A DNA stretch of 64,000 nucleotides from Allodiplogaster sudhausi (GCA_945643635.1 CALZFC010000010.1:1-64000), one strand, 5' to 3'; shown: positions 1 to 11,430, numbered from the stretch's first letter. Notes: generated by a model from the sequence alone, not told the origin. Numbers and translations are program-made.

Positions 1-7
1 TTTTTAG

Positions 8-236
8 GAAAGGGAATGACTCTGCAATTCCCATGCCGCCACCAATGAAGAAGAAGGAGAAGTCGAAAAAGTCGGCGAAACAGGAAAAGAAGGAGAAGAC
101 CGTCCAGGAGGCAACGGCGCCGGTGGAGTCAATGAAGAAGGAGAAGGAAAAGGAGGGAGGAGGAGGGAGAAGGAGGAGGAGGCGTGTCCTCCAAGAAGAG
201 CATCAAGAAAGGGTAGAAATGGTAGAAAGGAGATGA
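8..236 (+). CDS. Terminal exon of a Lys/Glu-rich protein (partial)
   Basis: The window opens with a splice acceptor (TTTTTAG). Reading on in the frame that later contains Met at 33 gives about 76 residues ending in a stop at 236. The segment is dominated by Lys, Glu and Arg, with a GGGG-(R)6 stretch near its end, so it looks like a disordered, highly charged C-terminal tail, possibly nucleic-acid-binding or nuclear. No domain is recognisable. An AATAAA follows 55 bp after the stop, which supports a true last exon on the plus strand. The rest of the gene is outside the window, so function cannot be assigned. The alternative is chance coding in purine-rich DNA. Confidence 0.45.
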
Positions 237-291
237 TCAGCCGCCGAAACAGGTGCGACCGAAAAACGTCCACCTCCTTCATTCTTCGGTG

Positions 292-297
292 AATAAA
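292..297 (+). terminator. Poly(A) signal AATAAA
   Basis: AATAAA 55 bp downstream of the stop of the Lys/Glu-rich terminal exon. Confidence 0.45.
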
Positions 298-1148
298 GAC
301 CACCGGGTCGACGAGCGAATTGCATGGCACAATTCACTTCTTGACAATTTGCGGAAAATATACGAGTTATATTAAGTTATTACAAAATATTATGCAAGAG
401 TGCAGAACGGGAGAAAAAGCCCACAAGGTTGGCAAAGCACGAGGTCGTTTTTTTTAAACAGAATTCACAACTTGAAGTGTTCGGCCGACTTAGGCTAGCG
501 GAAAGAGTTTCCGACTTTTTCGGCTGATGCTACATACGTGAGAGTCTAGCCTTTTTTCATGAGCACTTCTATAACAGGTGTAGAATATGATTGGAACAAT
601 TGAAGAGAACTGTGGGAAAACGATCACAAGATGTATGAGGCTTAAAATGCTGCTGAAGCCCTTTATTTCTCTATGTCAACATTTCCATTCGCTAGTTGCT
701 CATTCTTCTTTTCGTAGCGTTGTTCTAATTTTGTGTCAACATTACCACGCCTCACCGACTCACCCATTCCACAAGCAGAATTCACGACAAAAGGCTTAAT
801 GAGATATAGGAACATATGTAGATAAAGTATATACATATGTATGCATGTTCCTCTAAGCAAAATCTTCTCTTCCTGTTCTTCTTTTAGCAGACCGGTCATT
901 TTCATGTGCCCAAAATTCAGCTATTCCACACAAAGTTAATTAGCTAATAGCAAAGCAAACTTTGCATCATTACGAAAATATTTTTCTAATAAGAAAAAGT
1001 GGCTCAGGTGGAATTCTTCTTCGTAACTCTGCTCTATGAATCGAGTTGACAATTTTAGCGATGTGACAAGCAATGGAAACGATGTGAGCAAAAGAGGCGA
1101 CCTGGAAAGAATCTCCCATTCATCTGGCTGTGCATACCAAAGAAATGA
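298..1148. other. Intergenic, no gene seen
   Basis: About 850 bp without a convincing exon. It holds only short AT-rich ORFs with no domain, and no repeat or RNA structure that I can support. Confidence 0.5.
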
Positions 1149-1354
1149 TTAAAGGAGGGCGATCACCAAATATATTCGTGATATTTCAAATTGCCACGGC
1201 CCTTCTCACTCTCATTCGCGCGTGCTATTTTCACACAGCTGGTTTGTTTTGTGCGACCAGCTAAAGAGCGCGCGAGAGTGAGAGTGAGTACTCACAGGGC
1301 AGATGGGGCAATTTGAATCTGCACTGGATGTTTACCGATGATGGCCCTCCTTTT
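1149..1354. repeat. MITE family 1, copy A
   Basis: An imperfect palindrome that starts TTAAAGGAGGGCGATCACC and ends with the complement CCTCCTTT. It contains paired motifs such as CACTCTCATTCGCGCG and its complement. Related copies lie at 8165-8345 and 37343-37546. Copy C has clean ends flanked by TTAA on both sides, so target duplication of TTAA (or TA) is possible. There is no coding capacity. Confidence 0.7.
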
Positions 1355-1407
1355 TTGAGCTAGTTTTTGGTTTGCAAGTTACAAAGAAGCACTGATTACA
1401 AAGAAAA

Positions 1408-3005
1408 TCATGCCTTGATGACGTCAGCGAGTCTAGCCAAGCTGACCGCGCTGAAGGAGGGGCCAGTCGCCTTCTTCGCTTCCATTTCCACATGACGAAC
1501 GCCTTCCGGCGACGCCACATACCGCTTCTCTAAAGGCGAAAATGATATGAAAATGTTTCTGGTTGTCAGGAAACAACTGCTAGCCATGTCTTCATTGAAA
1601 AGAGCAGAATTGATGAAGCGAATTGTCTTGAAGGCCTTGTTGAACACGAAATAGTTGGCATTCGTGGTGAAGAGATCAACTTCGTTTGGTATAAACTCCA
1701 CGGTAGAAGCATCGGTGATTCTGAACTGTTCTCGTGGACACCCGCTCAGTTAAACAATCTTGTTTGCACCGATGCAGAGGACAGCGACTGATTCGGCTTC
1801 CTGTCTGTTCTGCGAAGTCAGTCGCCATGATAACCGCAAACATCTTCGCTCTTTAATCACTTAGAGTTATTTTTAAAAGATTTATGTATATAAATCTTTG
1901 AAAAATAACTCTAAGACAATTAAATTTATATACAAATGGCGGTGTCCAAGAGAAGTTTTTGAAGGAATTAAGCGAAAACCTGGCGTGCACAGCTTTCTCA
2001 CAAGCTCAGCGCTAGACTCTGCATAAATCACTGAATTGTTACCGACAAGAAAGCGTTCCTTAAAGCATCCGAAATTGGTGATTGGAATCTCATAAAATGT
2101 AGGACTAGCAAATTTTGGAACTCCCGCGCCGAGAGAAGCAATTAGAGTGAATTCACCAGAATGCAACTTGCGACGCACAGCTTCAAACTTCCTCAAGGAC
2201 ATCATTTCAGGTTGCACAAAGGAAAGTAAAGTAGGTAAACGTTTGTGTTAGGGCTGAAAATGTAGCAACAAACGAGGTTGGAATGGCAAAACCAGCGATA
2301 GCATTGCCACTGAAGCCTGCGCTGTAGAAGAGGAAGAGCAGAAGGACACAAAGACTTAGGAGCATTCGGAGAGGTGAACTAACCCGGGACAGCTTACCTA
2401 AATGATGGTGTCTCTATGTAGCTAGAACCCAGTTTCGTTTGGTATCATAATGTTTTGCCACGTGATTTTTGGTCCAATGATCTTTGGATCAAATTTCCAA
2501 TGATCTTCAGCGGTATGCCATTGGACCTAAAATAAATACACCTTTCGTTTACACGTTTTCTTTCATTAATCATGAAAATATGAAAGTGCGCAGCATAAAT
2601 GACTTACTTCGCGTGAAACGTTGCTCCCTTTTCATTAAAATAGATAGAGAGATGTCATAGGTATTACCTGCAGAATATCTCCTACCACACCGTTCCATAT
2701 TTCGGTTTCGTTGAAGAATGCTTCGGAATCTTATTGAGATATTAATAGCTGTTGTTATTTTTAAGTGTAATGAAAACAAATATAAACTTACCGTATCTCG
2801 CGGATTTGAATATTCTCACGGTGTACTCGAGGTGATCGGCAACAATTTTGAATAGATTGAGGTCAGTACCGCGCCAGATGCCAACGGCATTCTTGTACAG
2901 GAAAGGGTAGTCCTGTCGGACATAGCCAAGAGAGAGGACGGTACGGTTGGTGGAGAGAGCTTCAGGAGTCATGGAAAAGGATGTCATCATTCCACTTGGA
3001 TTCAT
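1408..3005 (-). pseudogene. Ionotropic glutamate receptor-like gene, probably degenerate
   Basis: Minus-strand exons spell an iGluR in the right order. Exon 3005-2792 ends in an S1 ligand-binding segment (GTDLNLFKIVADHLEYTV...SARYG). It joins in phase to a 62-nt exon (2729-2668) reading ...IWNGVVGDILQ, the counterpart of the WNGMVGEL motif of iGluRs. An exon at about 2390-2235 encodes a hydrophobic M3 helix ending YSAGFSGNAIAGF, analogous to the SYTANLAAF gate. Exons at about 2170-1920 and 1701-1408 look like S2. The amino-terminal domain, the pore loop region and M4 were not found. A 56-bp palindrome sits in the S2 exon, and the exon between S1 and M3 cannot be joined cleanly. Family assignment is fairly secure. 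Intactness is doubtful, and a divergent IR-like receptor missing exons is the alternative. Confidence 0.62.
1860..1915. repeat. 56-bp near-perfect palindrome
   Basis: CTTAGAGTTATTTTTAAAAG followed, after a short TATGTATATA centre, by its complement. It lies at the end of the S2-like exon of the glutamate receptor-like gene and introduces a stop, so it looks like a small hairpin insertion. Confidence 0.7.
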
Positions 3006-3376
3006 TTAGGTTCCGTTGAGTTTTTACCTCCGTATTTGCTCTGCGGTGCCCTCCCTTTTCACACGTTGGAATGTGCACAAATAAGAGTGGAGAAGTGGTC
3101 CCGAAATGGCTTGAATTTCATTTTTTGAATGTCGTTTTCTTGGCCTCTCAGGTTAGTGCCATTTCCGCTTGTCGCAATATTGTATAACGTCATTTTATCA
3201 TGATTAAGTAGGAAAAATTCTTCTCGGCGCTGTTATCTTGTAAGTGTGTTTACATGTTATTGTATTCTTGTGAATGTGTTGAGTTGTTGCTGTAATCTTT
3301 TGAAGGTTTCATTAATGTAATGAATAATTCTGTTTGTTATTAAGAGAGGATGTCAGTAAGACTCGAGCAGGGTCCA
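3006..3376. other. Upstream of the receptor-like gene, no gene seen
   Basis: AT-rich sequence between the receptor-like gene and the next MITE. No exon, promoter element or repeat that I can support. Confidence 0.4.
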
Positions 3377-3379
3377 ATT

Positions 3380-4018
3380 ATTACAAAATCGTAAGTATAT
3401 CATCTAAGAGCTCTCACGGAGATCTTCAAATGTTACGTACATACTTTTATTGAAAAGTTTCAATTTATATGGGAAATTTCGTTCTGTACAATTAGAAGGT
3501 TTAAAAAACTACTTTAAACACATTTTCGCCTGTCGAAACATACATCATAAGAAAGAGGATGAAATTTGCTACAAGATGAACCTCTTTCAATGGAATTCTA
3601 TCATACGATCTTTTGTTATAAGCAATAAGAGTAGGATAACAAGGCCTTATGGAAAAATTGTAGAAAAAAGGATTGGAATATTCTAATTCAAATTTGGAAT
3701 ATTCTAATTCGAATAACCTAAAATGTTAATTCTTGGGCAAAATGACAGCGACGCTACTGGCACTATTTTTATGACTTATAACAAAATATCGTATACATGG
3801 AATTCCATTGAAAGGGGTTCATCTTGTAGCAAATTTCATCCTCTTTCTTATGATGTATGTTTCGACAATCGAAAATGTGTTTAAAGTAGGTTTTTAAACC
3901 ATCTAATTGTACAGAACGAAATTTCCCATATAAATTGAAACTTTTCAATAAAAGTATGTACGTAACATTTGAAGATCTCCGTGAGAGCTCTTAGATGATA
4001 TACTTACGATTTTGTAAT
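3380..4018. mobile_element. MITE with ~255-bp inverted arms
   Basis: The left arm (3380-3635) and right arm (about 3760-4018) are long near-perfect inverted repeats starting ATTACAAAATCG. A unique centre of about 120 bp separates them. The trinucleotide ATT flanks both ends (3377-3379 and 4019-4021), consistent with a 3-bp target duplication. The small ORF inside the left arm is just arm sequence. A long-arm MITE without transposase. Confidence 0.8.
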
Positions 4019-4021
4019 ATT

Positions 4022-4640
4022 GACATTGAGCGCCGTTATGGATCGATGAATGCGCTTGCACGGTGTTACAGCTTACACAGGATCATGTTCAAGCGCTTAG
4101 GAACCTAATCCTGGGACCTTCAATTTTCCTGAAAAAGACATATGTTGTAGCAAATTTCAAGCACTTTAAGCATATATAGGAGCCGTGGTGCGGAAATGAG
4201 CATAAAATACTTAATTTTGCCAAAAACCGCCTTCGAAAATATTTAGGGCCGTGTTTTAGGGTCAAATTCAAATTCTACGAAAGTATCTCCCGAGATCAAA
4301 ATTAAAGCCCGTTCAATCAGCTATCCAATGATACCTCGATGGTTGTCTAATAATAAGTTTGAAGCGACTTATGATCAATTAAATGTATAAGATTACTGTA
4401 ATGGGTCTCGCACGGAAAATTTTTTCACCTTTGAAATATAGCCTACTTTGTTCCCCACGTCGAGTTGTATACTGTACTCAATTTTGATGAACAAAATCGA
4501 AAAAAAATTATTAGGGCAGGCCTTGATCGAAGGATACTGACAGGCTCTCTTAAATGCCAGTGGCATGCATAATATTGCATTAAATGAATAAATAATTCGA
4601 AGAATGGATGAAGGGGGAGGGAGAGAAATAGGGGCGGAGC
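4022..4640. repeat. Probable decayed transposon end
   Basis: No gene is seen. The segment holds a short ORF of no known type on the minus strand. Near 4530-4550 it carries GACAGGCTCTCTTAA, nearly the same as the outer end of the long-arm transposon at 42.4-46.7 kb (CAGACAGGCTCTCTTAAG). This suggests a related element terminus. Confidence 0.35.
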
Positions 4641-4654
4641 TAACCGTGGCGGGA

Positions 4655-4883
4655 TGTCACATTTTTTGTGCTGCCGCCAAATTGTGACATGCTATGTCAC
4701 ATTTTTGCTGGGATACGCTGCCCTCTACCGCTCGAAAATTGTGACATGGCGCGTCACATTTCTGTTTCACTGGAGGTCACATTTTTTTGGAACAGCAATT
4801 GTGACATGGGGTGGAACACATATGTATTGGCGTAAAATCGGTACATTATTGTGACATCAAATTGTGACATCCCTTGTCACATC
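4655..4883. repeat. Cluster of ten TGTCACA/TGTGACA sites
   Basis: Within about 230 bp there are ten copies of TGTCACAWTT or its complement AAWTGTGACA, in both orientations (for example near 4655, 4680, 4695, 4740, 4755, 4775, 4800, 4850, 4862 and 4875). Spacing is irregular. The block could be a MITE interior, a satellite seed or a cluster of binding sites. No gene follows directly. Confidence 0.6.
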
Positions 4884-6459
4884 GTTTTCTGTGTGTAATG
4901 CATAGTATCTTTAAATTAGATCTAAAGCGAATAAATAGTGTCTTGTTTTTCTCGCCTCATTTTGTCGGGTTGAGTTAGAACTTCGTTTGCAAGTGTTCCG
5001 AAGTCACAAAAATCCCTCTGCCCTGAGGAAATTAACAATATTATCCACTTTGAATTCGCGAATATTTTATTTTTCCGCCATTTTCAAAGCATTTTGACAA
5101 AGAAACACTGCGGCCGACAAGAGCCGTTCGGCTGCTACCCTAATATAGTTAATGGTAAACTAAACCGGATGCCCCGAGGGGTTTGAGCGGTACCAGAAAA
5201 TAGCGTATTGTTCGTACTATTTCTACAGCATACTGGTTTAATCGACGTTTGTCGCTTCTTCGAAATATAATTTGTTGAAAACTTCGACATCACAATTTAA
5301 GAAAAAAATTCGTGTAAATTAAACTTCGCCACTTATAATTATGCACTTAATACCGATCGAGCACGATTTCGTAGGGGATAATCATCGAGCATGTGTATTT
5401 GGAGATCCTCTCTGATTTCGTAACACTTTCCCGGAGAGAGAGGCAAGGGGCAGTGGCACTATTTCTGTGGATTCTTCACACCGTACTTTTTTCTAATCTG
5501 TCAGGGAATTCGTGGTAGGAGTTTTTCCCTTATGGCCTCCTTTAAAGGCATTCGACCTCATCATCTGCAAAGTAACTATAAAAGCCTGTTATATACATAC
5601 ATATATACATTGAACTCCTGCATCTGCTTACCTCTCAACTTCATCAAAGAATGGACTTCAGATTGTATTTTTATAATATGTTTAGTATATCTGCTCCAGT
5701 AATTATATTCTCAACTTCATCACCGCCAAGAATGGACTTCAGATTGTATTTTTTATATTGTGTTTAGTGAGTCACACAGTTACTTGTCATTGTGAAAGAG
5801 TATGTATATAATCATTGCGCTGGCATGGCGCTCGCTGCAACGGCAAATGAATTCGCTACTAATCTTTTTGATAAGTCAGGTTATTTATGGTCTGTATGGA
5901 AAAGATACAATCTTTTCTAATACGACCTATCGGACAACATCCAACGATATTTGGAACTACAGAATAGACCGATGACTCAGCTACCAATATGCTGATCCCT
6001 GTGACTCTTCGTTCGTGTGTGTAAGAGATCTCCGACTGTGGCCGAGGAAGCGGATGTCTCCCATGCACGCCCTCGTTCTGCCGGAAAGAATGTGATAATT
6101 AGATGTGGCTGCCATGCTTGAAATTATTAAGAAAAAGACTCAAAAATTCTAGTTTGTTATGTTGGATACTGTTCTAGCTTAAAAGATAACCAATTTTACA
6201 ATAAAACTTCGAAACGGTTCAACATTCATGCCGATTCTTGCTGCTCGCTTTCGCAGTCGTCGATATATGTATGTAATTACTTCACTGCTTAATGCCGTCA
6301 CAGTGCCGGTATTCAAAATTTTTCACCTAGATTTAAGTAATTATAAGAAATTGATTTTAAAACTTGTTCTATTAACTAAAGGAACAGTACTAATGGAAAT
6401 GTCCAGCCGGTTGCGAAAAAGTAATGTTTGAATTAGTTCCCGTATCGTCTTGTAAAACG
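4884..6459. other. No gene seen; short duplications
   Basis: There is no supportable exon. Around 5634-5765 a segment of about 60 bp containing AATGGACTTCAGATTGTATT is repeated twice in direct orientation. The stretch 5905-6000 is an inverted copy of 8630-8725, so part of the duplication that produced the two promoter copies reaches here. Confidence 0.5.
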
Positions 6460-6990
6460 TTTTGGCGGTTCTATCTGATCTGATATGAATGCGGTATTAG
6501 ACTGGTTGAGTGGCGCTATTTCGGTTTTGCTGAAAACGGGCGAAGACTCACTCAGATTGAAATCCCGTTGATTGTTAAGAAGAGAACAAAGAAATAAGAG
6601 AGAACGAGAAAAGGGGATTGGGATGGATTTTTGAATCCTCCTATTCTGACGACGAATGCCAGCACAACCAGCACCGACTCTCTCTGGTTACTACCTTCTC
6701 TCTTTCTGTTCATCTCCATTTCTATCTCTTCATCACGTTCTCTCTCTCTCTCGCTTACTCTCTCTCTCTCCCTCTCTCTCTCTCTCTCTACACTCTCTCT
6801 CTCCCTACCTCTCTCGTTTCCTCTCGCTCTCTGTGTCATCATCGAATCTTCCTCGCGTCCAGTTAATCGTCTTTCACCGCGACATCCCTTCCACCCACTC
6901 CTCTTGCTTTCGCTGTACATAAAGAGAGAAGCCGGAACAGCGGATCAGAGTGGATCTGATCAAACCGCAGATGATACCGCACTCTAAATG
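6460..6990. repeat. Duplicated promoter-like segment, copy 1
   Basis: Closely matches 8700-9190 over its whole length. The shared order is GCGGTATTAGAC, the ACTCACTCAGATTGAAATCC block, a CT-rich tract, a TTCCTCGCGTCCA block, then a TATA region. Here the TATA box is weakened to TACATAAA near 6918. No gene follows, so it looks like an orphan copy of the promoter of the secreted-protein gene. Confidence 0.65.
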
Positions 6991-8164
6991 GACATATAAA
7001 TGTCAGTCTAGTCAAAATATTCTTATCTCCATCGACGGTGACATTTGAGTGCACAATGACAAGATGTCTTCCTTCTTCTTGCACTCGCATACAAAGATTA
7101 TAATTCTCCATCAAAGTGCATCTTTGCTGCTTGTCGACCCAATCGTCGTTAACGTCCCTAGAACGAATTGAAATGTCACAAAATTGTCAGCATTTCGATA
7201 GATCAATAAAAGCAGAGTCGACCGAAGAGCGCAAAATCTCGAAAAGAGACGTAAAATGGCAGTCATAAACATCGTCCTCTCCGATATTATTCTTTCCATC
7301 GGTAGTTAAAGAAGATTATAAAGCAATTACTAATAAAAAGTCCTTGCTAATAAATGTGATAAATGCTTTAAATGTAATATTAATCATTTCCAGTTCATTT
7401 CATTGAAAACAGCTTTCTTGTAATTAATTGATTAAGTTTATTTATTTATACCGTATTTTGTCTATAAGTGCCCCTCCCTCAATTAGAACCCCCCCCCCCC
7501 TCTAATAGTACCCTCCCCCTTGGAAGGGCCAGTGAAAAATAGTACCCTCCCACTAATAGAACCCCCTCCAATAGTACCCCCCCCCCTAATAGTCTAATAT
7601 CTCGGCTCACGACGTATCTCGAATGAATCCTGGAGGCATGAGATGCTCTTCACAATGAAATTATTGTAAATTTATTGAGAATCTCCTGTAAAATGGACAT
7701 TCCAGCGATGATTCCATTGAATTCGAGCTATTATTCTTCTTTTTTTTAAAGTAAAATGTTGTTATCAAACTTTTAGTCAATCACATTGAAAAATAATACC
7801 ATCCCTCTAATAGAGCCCCCTCCCCCACCCTCTCGGAAGGGCATTGAAAAATAGTGCCCCCGAGGGGCACTAATAGAGAAAATACGGTACATCTATCTCA
7901 AATAATGACTGAACAACTGTACGAATATCAGTGTCCGGCTGTCCGGGTACGCACGAACCACTGCTTAATGGAAAAAGCACGAGAGGCACGTCCTATTCAT
8001 CCCTGGGATTTATGCTGCAAAGGATTTGCCAGACAGATGGCGTAAATCTCATTTCGATTCACTCATTAGATTTAAGATTGGTTTTTTTTTGTCATTAAAT
8101 AAAACTCTCGCAATTTTTCAATTGCCTGACAAGTGCCTCTTCCTTTCGATTAATCTGTATGTTT
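6991..8164. repeat. No gene; C-rich interspersed repeat at 7480-7880
   Basis: Between 7480 and 7610 and again at 7800-7875 short units such as CTAATAGTACCC are repeated with poly-C runs. A related piece occurs near 63520 (CTCTAATAGTGCCC). The rest (6991-7470 and 7610-7800) is AT-rich without supportable exons. Confidence 0.5.
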
Positions 8165-8345
8165 TCTAGGGTTAAAGGAGGACGATCACCGTAAAATTAT
8201 GTGACATTTCAAATTGCCGCGGCTTTTTGCACTCTCATTCGAGCGTGGTATTTTCAAGCAGCGGGTCTGTGCGGCCTGCGAAATAGCACGCGAGAATGAG
8301 AGAGTGAGGAATCACAGGGCAGACACCGCAATTCGAACCCAGCGC
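8165..8345. repeat. MITE family 1, copy B (right end lost)
   Basis: Starts TTAAAGGAGGACGATCACCG and keeps the internal inverted motifs CACTCTCATTCGAGCG and CGAGAATGAGAG. The closing end CTCCTTTAA is missing. Same family as copies A and C. Confidence 0.6.
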
Positions 8346-8699
8346 TGAGATGCCATGAAGAAGACGACATTCCTCTCGCTGTTCTTTCCGTTCATTCCTC
8401 TCTTCCTCTCTTTCTCTCTTTCCCCTCTTTTCCCTCATTCTCTTCCTTCCCCTACCTCCCCACTCCTGACAACTCCCCATTAATTCTTCCTTGTCGCTGG
8501 GACGCTGAATAAAGTTGCCGATAGGGAAACAAAAAGACTGTTGTTAGCGCATCGGCATCAATTGAAGTATACAAAATACAATACGGAATGAGTAAAGGAA
8601 TTAACGAACTTGTCACACGTATGTAGAGATCAGCATAATTGGCAGCTGAGTCATCGGTCTATTCTCTAGTTCCAAATATCGTCGGATGTTGTCCGATTG

Positions 8700-9190
8700 G
8701 TCGTATTAGAAAGGATTGTATCTAATGTGATATGAAAGCGGTATTAGACCGGTTTTTTTGGTCGGGCTGAAAACGGGGGAAGACTCACTCAGATTGAAAT
8801 CCCGTTGATTATTGAGGAGAGAACAAAGAAATAAGAGAGATAGAGAGGGTGGATTGACATGGATTTTTGAATCCTCCGAATGTAGGCACAACCAGCACAG
8901 ACTTTCTCTCGTTACTACCTTCTCTCTTTCTGTTCATCTCCATTTCTATCTATTCGTCACTTTCTCTCTTTCTCTTTCTCTCTCTCTTACTCTCTCCCTC
9001 TCTCTCTTTCTTACACACTCTCTGTACCTCTCTCGCTCGTTTTCTCTCGCTCTCTGGGTCATCATCGGATCTTCCTCGCGTCCAATTAATCGTCTTTCAC
9101 AGCGATATCCCTTCCGCCCACTTCTCTCGCTTTCGCTGTATATAAAGAGAGAAGCAGGAACAGCGGATCAAGCCAAACCGCAGCGACACA
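8700..9190 (+). promoter_or_regulatory. Promoter region of the secreted-protein gene (copy 2)
   Basis: TATATAAA at 9139-9146 is followed about 25 bp later by AGCAGGAACAGCGG, the likely transcription start region, and by a 5' UTR of about 230 bp before the ATG at 9397. A CT-rich tract lies upstream. The whole segment is duplicated at 6460-6990 with a weaker TATA box. Confidence 0.6.
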
Positions 9191-9396
9191 GCGAATTGTT
9201 GCCACAGCTCTTTTTTTTATTATTTCCTTTTTCTATTTTACAATTATTATTATTTCTAGTCTTTAAACACGAAAATTCATCTCGATATTGATCGGAATTG
9301 CATAATTTTTTTTTCGAGTTGTCAGTTGCATTAATTTTTTTTTCAAACTATTTCAACTCTCACAGCGATCGTCCCCTGAATACGGTAATTTGAAAG

Positions 9397-9929
9397 ATGA
9401 ACAAGCTCGTCGCTTCCGTTTTCGCCTGCGCTCTGCTCGCCGTTGCATTCGCCGCCGACGATGCTGGTCAGCGCATTTGGGGATCTTCCGCGGAAGAACT
9501 TTGAAATTCCATTTTGAATTCGCGCTCTTTTGCCTGAGCAATGAGCTCGAGAGCGTGTTTACTGTAGAACATCGGGCCCATATAATTTTGTAACCAAGGA
9601 CGGCGTACAAAAACAATGAGGAAAAGGAAGTGAGAGAGAATGAGGAATAGAAAAAAAGGAATGTTTTTTCAGAAGTGAACGCCAAGGTCGCCGAGGTGCT
9701 CGGTGCAGACGCTGCCGAAGACGCAAAGGCACGCCTCGCTGAGGTCATCCGCAACTTCCAGGTTAATTCTTCTTCTGTTACATCCTTTCTGTCATATCTC
9801 TCTTCTCTCTCTTTCTCTCTCTCTCCCCCTCTCTCTATCTCTCGCACACGTCTTTTCTACAACCCTTCCAAACTGTTCACCATTCACATTATTTTCTCTT
9901 TCTTAATTGTTAGTTTGTTCTCTTTCAAC

Positions 9930-9970
<41 letters not shown>

Positions 9971-10281
9971 ATTTCGTTCTCTCATTCTCACTCTCTATCG
10001 CTCTCTCGTTCTCCCTTCCTCTCTCTATCGTTCTCTTCCATTTTTTCTCTCTCGCTCTCTCTCACCCTCCCTCACCCTCCCTCTCTCTCCCTCTCTCTCC
10101 CTCTCTTTCGCGCGCTCTCTCTGTCACCCTCTCTCGATCTCGCTCGCTCTCTTTCTCTCTATCTCTCTGTCTCGCTCTCTCTCGCTCTTTCTTCCAGGAC
10201 GGTGAGATAGCCGCCGCGCAGGCTGCTGCGGAGAAGCTGAAGCCGGAGGAGCGCGCCGCGCTCGGCAAGTCCGATGAGTAA
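9397..10281 (+). CDS. Small secreted Ala/Glu-rich protein (80 aa, three exons)
   Basis: Exons at 9397-9466, 9673-9761 and 10198-10281 join in phase through canonical GT/AG sites (donors GTCAGC and GTTAAT, acceptors TTTTTCAG and CTTCCAG). The product is 80 residues. Residues 1-20 are a clear signal peptide (MNKLVASVFACALLAVAFAA). The mature part of about 60 residues is rich in Ala, Glu and Lys and predicted helical, with no cysteines. It superficially recalls short nematode secreted helical proteins such as the SXP/RAL-2 group, but I see no diagnostic motif and do not assign it. A TATA box upstream and AATAAA 65 bp after the stop make this a complete transcription unit. The second intron is almost pure CT repeat. 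Confidence 0.82.
9762..10197. repeat. CT-rich microsatellite intron
   Basis: The second intron of the secreted-protein gene consists largely of (CT)n and CTCTCTN variants. Similar CT or GA tracts recur at 6738-6835, 8955-9045, 35606-35822, 38700-38800, 47165-47300, 51845-52200 and 52378-52440. Confidence 0.85.
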
Positions 10282-10345
10282 GGAAGACGGAGGAGAACAA
10301 GAAGACTGACAAGCAGCCACTCATCATCTGACATGATAACAATCA

Positions 10346-10351
10346 AATAAA
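10346..10351 (+). terminator. Poly(A) signal AATAAA
   Basis: AATAAA about 65 bp after the stop of the secreted-protein gene. Confidence 0.7.
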
Positions 10352-10497
10352 CTATTTATTTGCAAATGATAAATATTGACAGGATCATCGTAGATATGTA
10401 CAATTGTTTTGGCTTCTCCAAGCACACGAATAACAATTTGAGTTAAAAAAAAATTATTTAAGATTTTACATATAGCTATAATGTCGCGTTTGATCTA

Positions 10498-11184
10498 ACG
10501 TCAACCTACGGGTTCCAAATTTGAGGTACACATTCGATCTGGCTCTCCGAGAGGTGTGGCCTAAATCTAAATTTTGGAAAGGCTCTGCTGCGGCGGAGCC
10601 AGGGATGATCAAAGCGGGCCGAGCCCGGGCCGGGCCCTAGTCCCGGCCCGGCCGGTTGCTAATTTGGCGGGCCCGGGCCCGGCCCGGGTCGAGATTTTGA
10701 AGGCAGGGCCCGGCAAGCTTACCCCAGGGCCCGGCCCGGCCCGGCCCGCATACCTCAAGGGCCGGGCCGGGCCCGTTTTAACATAGGCCCGGCCCGGCCC
10801 GTTGCCAATTTGGCGGGCCCGGGCTCGGCCCGGGCCGAGATTTTGAAAATAGGGCCCGGCCCGGCCCTGGTTTTGACCATCCCTGGGCGGAGCCAACAAT
10901 TATACAAGAAATGAGGATTTATCTCGTGTGATAATTAAATATTTCTAAAATAAATTTATTCATAAAATAAATCTTTCTACTTTGATAAATACGGCGAGTG
11001 TCGGGTGCAGTGGGCCGTCCGCCTGAATGACTTTCCTACATCGTCAACCCACGGGTTCCAAATTTGAGGTACACATTCGATCTGGCTCACCGAGAGGTGT
11101 GGCCTAAATCTAAATTTTGGAAAGGCTCTGCTACGGCGGAGCCAACAATTATACAAGAAATGAGAATTTATCTCGTGTGATAAT
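10498..11184. repeat. Tandem ~240-bp unit array, left part
   Basis: Two copies of the unit found at 20915-22403 and 31666-34540. Each contains GGGTTCCAAATTTGAGGTAC, the hairpin GGCTCTGCTACGGCGGAGCC and GAGAATTTATCTC. The first copy is split by a MITE (10600-10885). The second is split by the LTR element that starts at 11185 and resumes at 20915. Confidence 0.85.
10600..10885. mobile_element. GC-rich hAT-type MITE with 8-bp target duplication
   Basis: The ends CAGGGATGATCAAAGC and GGTTTTGACCATCCCTG are inverted repeats. The octamer GGCGGAGC flanks both sides (10592-10599 and 10886-10893), as expected for hAT. The interior is built of GGGCCCGGCCCGG-like repeats, closely resembling the subterminal regions of the hAT element at 48036-51357. 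Non-autonomous. Confidence 0.85.
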
Positions 11185-11430
11185 TGTCGCGTGGGGTAGG
11201 TAGCATGTGGGAGAATTGGGACTTGGGTGTATATCCTTTATCTTATCTAACACTAGGCATACTTGATACATACGTGGACAAGGAGAGAGGGGAAGGACAG
11301 GGCCGGGGCAGCCGCCATGCTGGGCCTACCCAACACTGAACGTCTTGCTGGCGGTGGCGGCACCGCCCCGAGGGGGCGGGTCCGCCCTCGCCAGCCGGTT
11401 TGACGTTCTTCTCTATCCCCGGCCGTGACA
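11185..11430 (-). repeat. 3' LTR (246 bp)
   Basis: Appears identical to 20669-20914; begins TGTCGCGTGG and ends GGCCGTGACA on the plus strand. Confidence 0.95.

Noticed and set aside
3450..3686. 78-residue ORF
   Set aside because: It lies in the arm of a MITE and has no domain.
6618..6987. Ser/Leu-rich ORFs in several frames (also at 8812-9291, 9675-10281, 35409-36021 and 51790-52222)
   Set aside because: They are translations of CT/GA microsatellites, open in several frames at once, without codon bias or splice support.
10600..10885. CpG island or promoter because of the high GC content
   Set aside because: Inverted termini and an 8-bp target duplication show that it is a MITE.
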